64,000 nt of DNA from Stachybotrys elegans (taxonomy: Eukaryota > Ascomycota > Sordariomycetes > Hypocreales > Stachybotryaceae), in NCBI GenBank assembly GCA_020746835.1, contig JAGPNK010000020.1, forward strand, positions 1 through 64,000, given 5' to 3'. Shown here in pieces: positions 36,481 to 47,437 of the stretch. The notes under the pieces were generated by a model that was given only the letters and a program-made list of their open reading frames with translations, made no database searches and was not told where the DNA came from. The position numbers and the translations under genes were made by a program. The stretch's first letter is position 1. Each line of letters opens with the position of its first letter.

Positions 36481-37222
36481 TGGTGCATACAGTGACAGTC
36501 GAAATACTGGCCAGGGGAGTATCGATAGATGCGGATGTTGGGGTTCAGGCCGATCGGTTCACCTCCCCTAAGCGAATCACATTTCTGGTAAGCGGCAGCA
36601 TATTTTCAGGTTGAGCAAGGGGAGCAAGGGAGGAAGAGGGTGGCCAGTGAGCGGATGATGCGGACAGGCATGAGCCAATAATGGGGCAATTTGGTGAGGG
36701 TGTGAAGGCTTGTGCTTGTGCGAACAGGGACCAGGAGGACAGGGCAAGGCAAGGGTGGGCGATCCGTGTGGAAAGATACAGTATGTACAGTACTGTGGGC
36801 ATTGAGATACATGATAGTTCTGTCACGGATAAGAGGGCCAGCTCTACGAAGGCTCAAACTCACCACAGGTCTTTGCACTCGTCCGAGTTCAAGAGAGCCT
36901 CCTTGAGGCCCGTGTCCTCCCAGAGCCGGCGGGCAAAGGCAGCATCGTCAACCTGGAAGCGATCGTTGACGCGAACAGCCTCGCCACGCTTGGGGCGGCC
37001 GAGAGTGGTCTGCAGGGACAGAGTCTTGAGAAAAGCAACGTAGTCCCGACAGAGAGATCGGGGGAAGAAGGAGGGTACGAGGGCTATTTTGGGCGTGGAC
37101 GGATGAAGGGCAGGGTAGAGGTCGACGACGGGTAGAGCGGGCTTGAAGGGCGGCCAGGCGGGTGGCTGGTTTGCTGGCGGCGAGGCCTTGGCTGGCGCAG
37201 AAGACGGGGCCTTCTTGGGCAT
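35886..37222 (-). CDS. Prolyl-4-hydroxylase-like 2-oxoglutarate/Fe(II) dioxygenase
   Basis: Predicted 240 residues from four exons: 37222-36864, 36567-36491, 36260-36043 and 35954-35886. Introns are 296, 230 and 88 bp; the first two are long for this window. The start is MPKKAPSSAPAKA; upstream the frame opens only at TTG. The double-stranded beta-helix ligands are visible: H145 and D147 in CHYDDS, distal H219 in HEGREV, and K229 for 2-oxoglutarate in GEKWVIRTD. GLNPNIRIYRYSPGQYFDCHYDDS and GGETVFYPGD are typical of the fungal P4Hc family. These enzymes hydroxylate proline or a related residue of a protein; the substrate is not known here. The N-terminus is Pro/Ala-rich without signal peptide, so a cytosolic or nuclear role is likely. 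Intron 2 contains a poly-G and an AG microsatellite on the plus strand. The gene converges with the polymerase, 270 bp apart. Confidence 0.9.
36418..36476. repeat. Poly-G tract and (AG)18 microsatellite inside a hydroxylase intron
   Basis: Sixteen G at 36418-36433, then about eighteen AG units at 36441-36476. On the coding (minus) strand they read as (CT)n followed by poly-C, inside the 230-bp intron 2, roughly halfway between donor and acceptor. Such tracts are variable in length and hard to sequence. Confidence 0.9.
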
Positions 37223-39410
37223 GATGCTCGGACGGGCTCGGCGGGATGAGCTGGTCTCGAGGTGCTTTGATGTGTGCGAGACGGACGGCAAGCGACCGGC
37301 TACGGGACGGCGGTCTGAAGATCTATTGGAGGAGAGATGGGAAATTGTGGCAAAGCGTTATGCTCGAAAGGACAAAAGCGGCATAAGGCGGTAGTCCAGA
37401 ACGACGGGTGGCTGTACGTCAAGACGGGATGTGTCCGTGTGGCGGACGGATTAGGTTGTTGATTGTTGGGGGGCGTCGTGAGGAGAAGTGAGACAGGGCG
37501 GCGGCGCGCTGGTTTGTAAGACGGAAAGGGGAGGGGGAGGGGGGGCTACAAGGTTGTCCCTGAATCCGATTGAGAGATATGTACGGCGAGAGGGCGGCTG
37601 AGAGAATGAGAGATGATGAGGGTCAAGGTGGGATGGAGAAGGTTGACGTCTGTGGGTGGATTATGAGGGGTTCCACAAAGAAGGAAGAGCATTGGCAGGC
37701 TGGTACTAGTGGGCATGCATGAGAGTCCGTGAGTCAGTAGGTAGGTAGCAGGTAGCTAGAGATAAGGTAGCAGAGTGGGATTAGATGTGCGCTTCCCGTG
37801 TCGATCAAACCGGATTTTTCTTCTCGAGCTTGTGCCGGTGCCGTGGCTTCGGGACTCCATCTTCCCTCTCGATCAAGCCAGAGGGGAAACAAGGAAGCGA
37901 CAGCAGTTGGGGGGGGGGGTGTTACATAGTGCCGGGGAATTGCTCCGCCCCGGCCAGCAGCAGCAGGCGAGGTAAGAGAAAAGTGTGGCGTGGGATTTCC
38001 TGATGGAGGGCACTCGTCATGAGCTACACGGGAAAAAGCAGATGCAATATGACATCTGCTGCGTGGGAGGTGGAGGAGGAGGATGGATGGATGGTGGGGA
38101 GAGAGAGAGAGAGACAGGGGAGGGGCTGGTTAGGCGGTTTCTGAATGTCTGGAAGGAATCCACGAAAAGCAAAGAAAGAAGAGGGGAGGAAGAATACGAA
38201 ACAGGAGTCGAGGGAAGTACTAAGAGCGATTGCGTAACTGAAATCCCAGCTGGGTGCTTGCTTGCTTCTGTTTGGTCATGATGCAAACAAGCAGGTGTTT
38301 ATTTTTATTATTTTATTATTTTAATTTTTTTCCGTGTATGATCGTCATGTATGGTTGCTCAATTGGGATATCAGTCGCTGACTTACATAGCATATACACG
38401 TACGTAGCCGTCACTATGTACCACCGCCCACACACGTGCATAGGTATGGGATGTCCAGGGCATTATATTGTGCAAGGACCTGGCGGGGAAACTTGCAATG
38501 GGGTCGATGTCAGTGTCATGCCCGCTGTCTGTCTGTCCGTCCGTCCGTGGCGGACGCAAGGTTGATCACCTCCACATCTTCCCGCCTCGTCCCAAGTCGG
38601 CCTCCGTACTGGCAGGCACATCCCAGGTCGGGGCATGTTGGCCTCGTCAGTTTTGCGTCCAAGCACAGCTCTTTGCTGGCCATTCTGAGCCTCTGGTGCA
38701 TTGCACAGGTAGACCCTCGTCCCTCCCATCCTACCCGCGGCACGGGGGACGCACGACTGCTGGCACCTTCTTCTTGTCTCGTACCTTGCTCCGTTTCAAG
38801 GACTATAGTGGCAGGCCAAGGGGCGAGACGCAGCTGGACGGCAGACAGGGCAGAGACCCCGGCGGAACCGAACCCCTCGCTCCTCCCACCGTGGGCGGCT
38901 GTCGTTGTGTGTTGGATGAGACGCTTCTGCTGCTTGCCAAAGCCCTCTTTTGCACAGACGCACGGGACGGGGGCAGCAGACCTTGCTTGCTTCTGCCATT
39001 GTCGGATGATCCATGGGAAGTGCCTGCCTCCGAAATAGGCCATTGATCTGACTCGAGCGATTCCGGGCTGCGCACGTATGAATGTATGGGTGATGTACGG
39101 CCCGTCGCCCTGCCCTTGACCTGCAGCGCAGCATGGGGGTTCATCTGCATGCTAGATAGAGTAGGCAGGCATATGTGGCCCAGCTCGGCCCTCGTCTTTG
39201 CTGCGTGTGTGATCGACCTCGCAGGATGAACATGACAACAAAGCACGCCACAGACGCTTGGATGATGCTCGTGCTGATGCTTCTCCTCCTCCCTCCCCAC
39301 TGTGGCCTGTTAGCCTGCATCATCTCGCTCTCGGGGCTGGCATAGATGCGATCTGGGCCAAGTTTTTGCGCTCTCGTTGCCTACATTTCGACGTAGCACT
39401 GTGGGGGAGA

Positions 39411-39426
39411 GGGGGGGGGGGGGGGG
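39411..39426. repeat. Poly-G tract, 16 nt
   Basis: Uninterrupted run of G preceded by GGGGGAGA. Together with the run at 36418 it is one of the two longest homopolymer G tracts in the window. No function evident. Confidence 0.9.
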
Positions 39427-39910
39427 ACAACAAAAGAAGCTGATGCTGGGATGTTGGATGTTTGATGGAGGTTCAGCTTGCGAGGGGATGCCCAGATGAC
39501 CAATCCCTATTGGACCAACGCCAATCTGGGACTAAAAAAGGCACCCTCGTCCGAGACCCTTCTATTCTGTTGTTGTTGCCAGGCCTATTACCGTTTAGCG
39601 AGCGCCTAACTTGGTGCTGCCACTAACCTGAGGGCGCTAGTCGACCCCAGGTTTTATTCCTCCCTTTGGTGAGGCGCCTGTTGGCTAAGCTAGACAGGCT
39701 GTGTGATTTGAGATACATTTTATTTTTGTTTTTATCATATCCACCATCAACACACCTCATCACCAAAACCTTGCTCAACCACAACCACCACCACCACTAC
39801 CTGTACCTGTACCTGCACCTGGCACAATCGGACTTGACAAGAAGGCAGGCAGGGTAAAGATCCCCGACCACCTCTCATACGGGCCTCTCCACGGTCGGCT
39901 GCCAGCCTGC

Positions 39911-39934
39911 ATCCATCCATCCATCCATCCATCC
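39911..39934. repeat. (ATCC)6 microsatellite
   Basis: Six exact ATCC units about 85 bp before the AIM11-like start, so probably in its 5' leader or promoter. Confidence 0.85.
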
Positions 39935-40019
39935 ACACACCCCCCTTTCGCCGAGCCATTCCCTTGGGATCTGTCCTTGCCAATTCTGGTTTACAGCTTT
40001 TGCTTTGAGAGAAGGAACC

Positions 40020-40547
40020 ATGTCTCAACCGAAGCATCTGCCAGCATCCCAAGCGGGCAGCCAACAGGACACATTGCCTCCCACTTCCACCCAGATGATG
40101 TCGCCGTGGGGTCGCCAGATGAGACAGCTGGGCCTGTTCTTCGCCGGGGCTGGATTCCTCGCTGCCTCGGTAGCCGTCTCGCGCCGCTCCGTCATGCGCA
40201 AGCAGCTGGCCTCGCTGCCAAAGTTCTACTCGTCCAATCGCAACCCCGTAAAGGTCGACTCCTCGGAGAGGTCGCTGCTCGCCGTCGAGGCCCTCGGCCT
40301 GGCCACCCTCAACGTCATGAGCTTCGCCATCTTCCTCACCGGCGGCCTGTCCTGGGCATTTGACCTCTGCTCCGTCAAGGAGCTGCAGCAGCGCACCCAT
40401 GCCGCCGTCAGCAGGACCGGCACGGTCAACCCCGAGGACGAGAAGGAGCTCGAGGAGATGATGGACAGCCTCCTGGCTAAGCTGGGCATGGAGAAGCCCC
40501 AAGCCTCCGACTCAGAATTGCCCCAGCAGGAGGCCCCGAAACAGTGA
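40020..40547 (+). CDS. aim11: AIM11-like mitochondrial membrane protein
   Basis: Predicted 175 residues, one exon. The start is the ATG at 40020 (MSQPKHLPASQ); the frame upstream opens at TTG. Two membrane segments are visible, about residues 38-55 (LGLFFAGAGFLAASVAVS) and 90-112 (LGLATLNVMSFAIFLTGGLSWAFDL). Between them lies the conserved-looking VMRKQLASLPKFYSSN, and after them a short acidic C-terminal tail. The pattern matches Aim11 (altered inheritance of mitochondria 11) of ascomycetes, a small mitochondrial membrane protein of unknown molecular function. Codon use is biased to C in the third position, like other expressed genes here. Confidence 0.82.
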   Translation: MSQPKHLPASQAGSQQDTLPPTSTQMMSPWGRQMRQLGLFFAGAGFLAASVAVSRRSVMRKQLASLPKFYSSNRNPVKVDSSERSLLAVEALGLATLNVMSFAIFLTGGLSWAFDLCSVKELQQRTHAAVSRTGTVNPEDEKELEEMMDSLLAKLGMEKPQASDSELPQQEAPKQ

Positions 40548-42268
40548 AGCAGGCTTTTCCCAGAAGAGGCCATTCATGTCTGCATGCAAGCTGTCATCAG
40601 CATGCAGGGCCAGACATGCCGATCAAACCTGCCAGCGCCTCGACTTAGCACAGACCTCTTTTCCCCAAGAGCGTCCGTCTGGTTATCCTTTCCCGCTAGC
40701 AGCTCGGCTGAGTCTGGTAGTTCCAGCCCCGAGGACTTTGTCTTGTCCTTGCTGGTTTTTGTTTTTTTTTACAACCCCCACTGAGCTTGACTCAGATGTA
40801 CCAAAAGATGTTATTCAAGACGGCCCATGATCAGACGGCAGGGCTCGACCAATGAATTAGAAGGAAAGGGACACGCTGTGGCCAGCATGGATATTCCATC
40901 TTGAATAGAAACTGAGTGAAGTCGCTCAGGAATCATGTATATTTTGCACAAAAATCTCCTCCCCATGACGACTATGGAATATGATTGGTAGCATTTGGCG
41001 GCTATTTTACACGCATATCATTATCGGCTCCTGCGAGGCGGTGCCAGTCGGAGATATTGCACCCGAAACTGTGCGCTCATCTCATCTCGCCTGCTCCTTG
41101 TTGTGCCCATGCTATCCTCTTTTCTTTTTAAAATACCACATTTTCTTCTTTTATATCCGCATTATCATCTCCATTATACCCTGATCTGGAAGGGGGGTGG
41201 GCGTGTGTGGTCCAGAAGGGAACTTACAAATCGGTCCTCCCCCCATTTCCTTGCATCCAGCCCTTGTCTCGATTTGCTTTTTCTTTCCCACTCCCTGGCA
41301 AGTAACAAGACGGTGGTTTAACCAGAACAAGATCAAGTTGCGATCAGGTGCACCCATGGGGCATTGCCGGGTTTAGTGCCCATTGGCTCTCCCAGGGCTT
41401 TTGCGAACTTCTGGGCACATCCTCCGTATGCTTCGAGCAGAGCGATTCCCGCCTGGAAGGCAGGATCTCACAAGCAGGTGGGGAGAGCCCGGCATCGGTC
41501 CGCCCCTGGCCTGGGCATGTCCTTGGCTGACTGGGAGTCGCGCGGATATGGACACTATGTACGGTTTTGTTTGGCATCGGATAGAAGAATACAAGTCGAC
41601 GTGGAGGGCGACTTGCATAGCACTAGCACAACAACGAGAGAGAGGCCATGCCCACCGCTTGATGCGAGGAGCTCCCAAGTGCCGACGCACACTAAATTCC
41701 CGACTCGGAAATCGAGTGTCATACACGACAGAACGAGCTGATGCAAAGATCAGCCAGACGACAGGGGATGGGGTTCCTCGAGTTCTTTCCCCTGCTCATG
41801 GGCGAGCCAACGAGCGTAGCCAGCAGCCAGGGGAAAAGCAAAACTCACAGGAGGGGGGGCCTGTGTCCCGACCAGACTTTTTTTGCCTGCTCCTACCTGG
41901 TCGATGTTATGTCTCAGATGCAGGCAAAGGCGACTTGACTGACGGGCAAGCAGGGACAGGCAAGCCAAGGCATGTTTATGTCCGAACACCTGGAAGGGCA
42001 GATGGACTCGGCCCTAGTATATAGCAGCGCTCGCTCCTCGAGCCACAAACACAGATGTCTCTCCCCAGGATATCCTCAGACACTCGTTTCCCGCAGCTTC
42101 GCCTACAATTCGGCTGCACTTGTCTGTTCTTGACTTACCTACCCGCCTCCCTACATTACACAAGAACCACCTTGCGTGGCAGAAGTTGTGCCGCGAGCTT
42201 GCTTGCCTTCTCCATGCACAAGGCATAAAGCTCAAGCCTCCCTCCTCGTCATTAGAGGACCGCGCATC
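40548..42268. other. Intergenic region between AIM11-like and the Cys/His-rich gene
   Basis: About 1.7 kb. A T-rich patch at 41108-41165 and many overlapping short open frames occur. The longest, 41383-42024 plus, has no family motif and its composition is unlike the flanking genes. I see no gene here. Confidence 0.45.
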
Positions 42269-44878
42269 ATGGACACACACAACGGCTTCCGATTCCCTGT
42301 GTGGAAGTTCTCCTTTGCCTTTAGCGACAGGAAGGTCGTGCTTCACTCCCCTCAGCGCAACTACGACCCCCTGGGGTCGTGCCTGATCCTCAGAGAGGTC
42401 AACGACACGTGCGAGAGCCGCGCGTGGGTTGAGCGCAACGAGGCCAGAGTCGTCCGCCACCCGCAGCAGCCGCCGCTGCCCCAGCACCAGAACCCGCAAC
42501 AGCAGCACCCGCACCAGCACTTCGACGAGGCCCACGGCGTCGTCGTCATCGGCGACGGCTGGACCAAGAAGCTCGACCAGGAGGGCCACACGCGGTACCA
42601 GCAGGGCGACCGCATCTGGATCGACGAGACGGCCGCCCGCCGCCAGGAGCGCGTGGACTGCGTGCCCGTCATCAACCTCGACACGCGCCAGACGTTTGAG
42701 CTCAAGCTGACCGACATCTGCTTCGTCCCGCAGCTCGTCGTCCTCAGCAAGTCGGGCACCGTGCTCGCCCTGCCCGCCGGCCGCATCTCCAAGACGGTCC
42801 GCGGCCGCGGCACGGAGAAGCAGGTCCTCCAGCAGCCCTTCCTCGTCTGGTCGCCCTCGTCCCCCATCAACATCCGTTACGTCTGGGACTTTTGGTACGA
42901 GAGCGAGGGCGTCGACACGCTGAACCGCCGCTTCCCGCCCCGCGCGCGCCTCGATCTCGAGGACAAGATGGACATCTTCGACGACCAGTGGAGGCGCCTC
43001 GTCCGCCACCACAACCCCACGAGCGCCATATTCGCCTCCCCGACCTCGCCGCCCGCCAGGAGGGCCAGCCGTCCCAAGAAGAGCTCTGCTCAGAAGAGCC
43101 CGCAGCGCGCTGGTCGTGCCCGCAGACGCAAGCCAACAGCCAAGGCCTCGCCCAAGAACAGAGACGTTCCCTCTCCCGAGGAGGAATGCCTGCCAGACGC
43201 AGAAACGGGAACTAGGGCTGACAACGTAAGGCAACCCCCCCCTGCTCTCTTACCAACACTATCCATTCACATGCTTGTTTTCTCTCCTCGCACGAAGAAG
43301 CAGCCCCACTAACACCGCCTACGCCAACAGGAGAGGTGCTGCAACCTGTACCCCAATTGTCCACTGCAAGACGATGGAGCTGGCCGATCCCCGTCCTTCT
43401 TCGGCGACATGAGGTCTGTCGAGCACTACCACGTCCAGGACACGGACGGGGAAGAGTGCCCCCGGCGCATCGAGCACCAGGGGGGCCACTGCGTGCTCCG
43501 GGACAACCGCACCGTCTGCATCTTCTCGCACGACACGGCGCACCACGAGTGCTGCAAGCCGCGCGTTCCGCAGGAGGTGTCGCGCGCCGGTACCACCACC
43601 GCCGCCGCCGCCGCCGCCGGCAACGGCAACAGCACGGCCGCTGCGACGGCCGCTGCGACGGCCTCGCCTCTCTGGACCAGGATAAACGGCAAAGTCCTCC
43701 TCCAGAACCGCCTGCAGGCGAGCGAAGCCCCGCTGCCCAAGTCTCCTGCCCCCACTGTCCCGGCCTCTGCCGCCCCGGAGTCGGACCATCGCGGCGCCCC
43801 CGCCATGGCGCCGCCCTTCCACCCCAAGGCCCCGCTGGAGCATCCGTTCCCCTACTACGACCCAGCTGCCGTGAATGGCAGCACTTGCCTCCCGGCTGTC
43901 CAGGCGCCCCAGCTCGGCAACCAATTCGTCCTCGCCCTCCGGGAGCTCAGGGCCGAGGAGCGCATGAAGACGGCGTCGCGCAACACCTCCGTCCCGGCGT
44001 CGGAGGATGCCTCCTCCCCGCGCTCGTCTCCCCAGGCCAGCGCGTCTCCGCAGCCGGCCCCCGCTCCGGTTCCGTCAGTCCCCATTCAGGAAACCCCCGC
44101 TACAGCTCCTGTTCAAACGACGCCCTCCCCGCAACGTCTTCCTACTGCATCGCCCGTCTCCCCAATCCAAGAAGACCTCCTCATGGAGATGGAGCTTCAG
44201 GACTGGTCCGGCGGCCAATCTGCTGCTGCTCCTGCGACACTGATGCAGTCTGTCGAGCAGCGCGCCAGCCCAGAGGCAATGGTTCTGGTCGAAACCTCGT
44301 CCCCTTCTCCAGCCTCCCTCCCGGCTGAGCATACCTCCTCTGCCATCGTGGAGTCCCCCCTCCCGATGCCCGTTCCCATGAATGCAGACCCAGTCCTTCA
44401 CTCAGGAGCCTGGACTCAGGCCCCTACTTCTGCTGTGGAGATGCAAAGCATGCCTGTCAGCACCGCGCCCCCCTTCTGCGTCACGTCGCCCGCCCAGCTC
44501 GCCTCCGTCTGGAAGCAGCCCGTCGAGGAATGGCCCCAGGCCGCCGCCTCCATGCCCTTCAACTACGTTCCCCATGAACAGCTCAACGCTTGGGAAACGG
44601 TCGATCCCTCAGAATTGTCCGCGATGCCCTGTATTTCTGGTATGCGATCCAAGAGCTGTCCTTTCCCCCTATTGTTCACCACTAACCACCTCTCTCCCAC
44701 AGAACCGCCGGTCTATCCATCTGCCGGCTTGTACGTGCCATTCACTAATGACCTCGGCGGCCAGCTTGCCGCCTTCGACGCGAGCTCCATGCCAGTCCAG
44801 AGCGCGCCCGTCATGGACTTTGGCTCGTGGTTCGAGCTCAACGCCATGCATTTCTCTGAGACCAATGACATGCAGTAG
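42269..44878 (+). CDS. Unrecognised large protein with a Cys/His-rich block and Pro-rich C-terminus
   Basis: Predicted 813 residues from exons 42269-43225, 43331-44639 and 44703-44878. The start MDTHNGFRFPVWKF is the first ATG that follows the pyrimidine-containing leader. The N-terminal 270 residues look folded (VPVINLDTRQTFELKLTDIC, INIRYVWDFWYESEGV), with a Pro/Gln/His-rich insert near residue 70. A basic Lys/Arg/Ser/Pro segment follows (about 275-310). Residues 322-394 hold ten Cys and many His (C322, C323, C329, C362, C373, C382, C393, C394 and H368, H372, H386, H390, H391), which could bind zinc. The rest is Ala/Pro/Ser-rich and probably disordered. The second intron, 63 bp, is a stopless multiple of three and could be retained. 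A nuclear regulator is possible but not shown. I do not recognise the family. Confidence 0.72.
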
Positions 44879-45655
44879 AGCGACGTGCTTTCATGAACGA
44901 TGCTATGCGTATTCGCCATTCATCTGACAGAGGTTTAAAAGTTTTGTTTTTGGTTATTTTCTGTTTTGCCTCCCTGTTTCTGTTTGTCTTTACGCTTGAA
45001 ACGCTTTGTATGAACTTATACCCACCTGCACGAACCTCTACTAGGAGTTGCGGCGATCTGCCATTGAGCAGAATCATGTGCTTGTCTCTCTATTAGGGGA
45101 ACTGAGGGATGCCAGTCTTGTCATGTCGGCTTTTTGCTTCTGGGGGGATCTTGCTTCAGGTCAGCCTATGCGAGGGGAAGATGTCTTTAAGGATACTTAC
45201 GAACTTATGTCGCTTGATGGACTTGATGGTAATTAATGATGCAAGAAAATGACGAGAAAAATAAATGAGAAGAATGTTTTCCTTGTTCTTCCTATACTAT
45301 AAACGTCTACGCGAAGTCTGTCTCGCGACTGTGCTTCGCCGACAATTGCGAGGTGCGCAAACGAGGCTCCTGTATGCTTGACGCCTTATCCTGCCATGAG
45401 ATGCCGGGAGAGCACACATGCTCCATCCCGTATGAAGCAACAATACAAATAATAGTACGGTGTAAACGCCGTGAAATCCGCCCGAAATCGCCCTCGAAAC
45501 CAGCCCCGAGGAAGCTTGCTACTTCTCCAAGTAAATGGTAGTAATAAAAAAGAATAAGCCAAAATAGAATGTCACGGTGAAGTGAAAAGCAAACAGACAC
45601 GCGCGCATGCTGATGCAGTGGGAGAAGTTGAAAAGCAAGAAGAAATCAGACAAAC
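44879..45655. other. Convergent intergenic region
   Basis: Lies between the Cys/His-rich gene (plus) and the pantothenate kinase gene (minus). T-rich at 44935-45005, as in 3' untranslated DNA. Only short open frames; no gene recognised. Confidence 0.5.
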
Positions 45656-47437
45656 TTAGTTCCCGACGGCCTCGCTCGGGTGTAGAACTGCAGACCTCCT
45701 GAGCATCTCGCGACGCTCTAGGCCATCCTCCATACCCTCCAGGCTACCTCTGCGGCCCCAGTTCATTGGCTGGCGCTTAAGGAAGGCGCCGACGGCGCCG
45801 AGGTAGCCCTCATGGCGGAGGAAGTAGGCCTGCTTCTGGCCCTTGCTCCAGAACTTGATGGCGTAGCTGAGGGTGTTCATGGTTTGGACGTGGCCGCGGA
45901 TGAAGGAGCCACCAAAGTAGATGTCGGAGAGGCCGTGGATCTGGGATTGGAGGAAGGCGATCTGGCCAATGTTGTTGGAGATGGCGTAGAGGAGGGAGCG
46001 GGAGATGTCGGCGCCCGAGAAGACGTCGTCATCCGGGATGGCGTCCTCGCCTATGAGGCCGCCTGAGTCCTCAGCGGCCGACTCAGCCTGGCGCTTCATG
46101 CGGAAAACCTTACCGAAGGAGGAGGCAATGGTGGTGCTCTTGAGGCCAATCTTGCCATAATCGGTGCCGTAAATGTCACCCACCATCATGTCGACCTTGG
46201 CATTGTCGCCCTGGGCGGCGGCTTCGAGCATGTCGTCGAAGGAGCGGGCACCCGTCAGGAGAGACAGGAGGCCCCATAGCGTGCCGCCGCCGAGTGACGT
46301 GCCACCGACGCGCTCATAGGACCGAGGCCCCGTGACCTTGAGAAAGGAGACGCCAGAGCCAATGTTGACGAGCAGGTAGGGGTAGATGTTCTGGCGAGGG
46401 CTGACGAACTGCATGGGGTCCGTCTCGGAGTAATTGAAAACCTCTCGTGGAATCTCGGTGATGAAGAAGTCGAGACCTGCCAATTGAATGTAAGCCAAGG
46501 GATTCTTGAGCTATTTCTCTAGGACAAGAGACAAAGAAATGCGTGGAAATGGGGAATAGCGAAAAAGAAAAAAGAAAAGAATAGCAATGTCCTTCGCAAT
46601 GGGCATGAGCTTACCAATGATGAGACACTCCATCTCATCCTCGCGTATGACATCGATGTCGAGGGCTTCCCGGATCTTGTCGTAGAACTTGTAGGCTCCG
46701 CCGCCGGTAGCCATTACGGAGAGCTCGGCAAGCTTGGAACCATTGAGGGCGAGCTGCTTGTCGCGCAGGTGCTTCATAAACTCGATGCAGTCGTCGATGC
46801 GGTCCGTCTCGAAGTTCTGGAAATTGAGGCGGCCACCGGGATCCGTGGAGTCGACCTCGCGGGTGAAGTAGACGAGCTTGGCGAGCGAGCCACCAATCTG
46901 CAGTGCACATGGTGGTTAGCCATTGGTGGCGTCCCTTTTTTCAGGTGGCGGGAGGGCAAAGGGGTGAGAGGAGAGGAGAGGGGGGGGGAGGGGAGCTGGG
47001 TGACTCACGTCAATGGCAATGTGGCTCACGACGGCGGTGTGGTTGGGCAGACGAATGTCGCTCGTCTCGTGATACTGGGTGGGAGTGCGCGTGCCGCTGC
47101 CAGAGCCGCTGCCGGGCGTGGCCGAGTCCGGGTCGACAATGAAGGCGCCCTTGACATTGATCTTGACACTGCCGGGCTTGTGGATCTTGCTGTCGATTTC
47201 CTCGGTTGTGGTCATGGTGCGGGTGCGCCGACGGGGCCTGTCGGCGTCGCTGTCGCTGTCGCTGGCATTCTGGTGAGGAGGCTGCAGGTTGTGGTTGTGG
47301 TTGTGGTGTGGTGGCTGGACCTCGTCCATGTTGGCCGGCTTGGAGGTCATGTTGTAGGCCTTGAGGTTCTTGACGGGCTTCTGCATCACCTGCGCCTGCG
47401 CGGGCGAGCTCAAGAGGGACGTGTCGAGGGCGGGCAT
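45656..47437 (-). CDS. Type II pantothenate kinase
   Basis: Predicted 510 residues from exons 47437-47009, 46897-46615 and 46476-45656, with introns of 111 and 138 bp. It phosphorylates pantothenate, the first and usually rate-controlling step of coenzyme A synthesis. The phosphate-binding DIGGSLAKLVYF spans the first exon join (about residues 143-154). Later come VMATGGGAYKFYD, LLVNIGSGVSFLKV, VGGTSLGGGTLWGLLSLLTG and IYFGGSFIRGH, all typical of eukaryotic PanK. The first ~130 residues are a disordered extension with His/Asn-rich and Asp/Ser-rich stretches, as in other fungal PanKs. The alternative reading through the introns would give early stops, so the model is well supported. Feedback regulation by CoA is known for the family, not shown here. 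Confidence 0.96.

Larger units (their letters stand above)
37223..40019. other. Long intergenic region, simple repeats
   Basis: About 2.8 kb between the divergent hydroxylase and AIM11-like genes. It contains T/A-rich DNA at 38298-38332, sixteen G at 39411-39426, six ATCC units at 39911-39934, and ACC/TGTACC patches near 39760-39830. Overlapping open frames at 38436-39300 on both strands mirror each other and show no family motifs. No gene recognised. Confidence 0.45.

Noticed and set aside
42014..43234. 406-codon open frame antisense to the Cys/His-rich gene
   Set aside because: It mirrors the strong C/G third-position bias of the plus-strand gene; its translation is Leu/Val/Arg/Asp-rich without motifs. 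The plus-strand frame has an ATG, splice signals and continues in exons 2 and 3.
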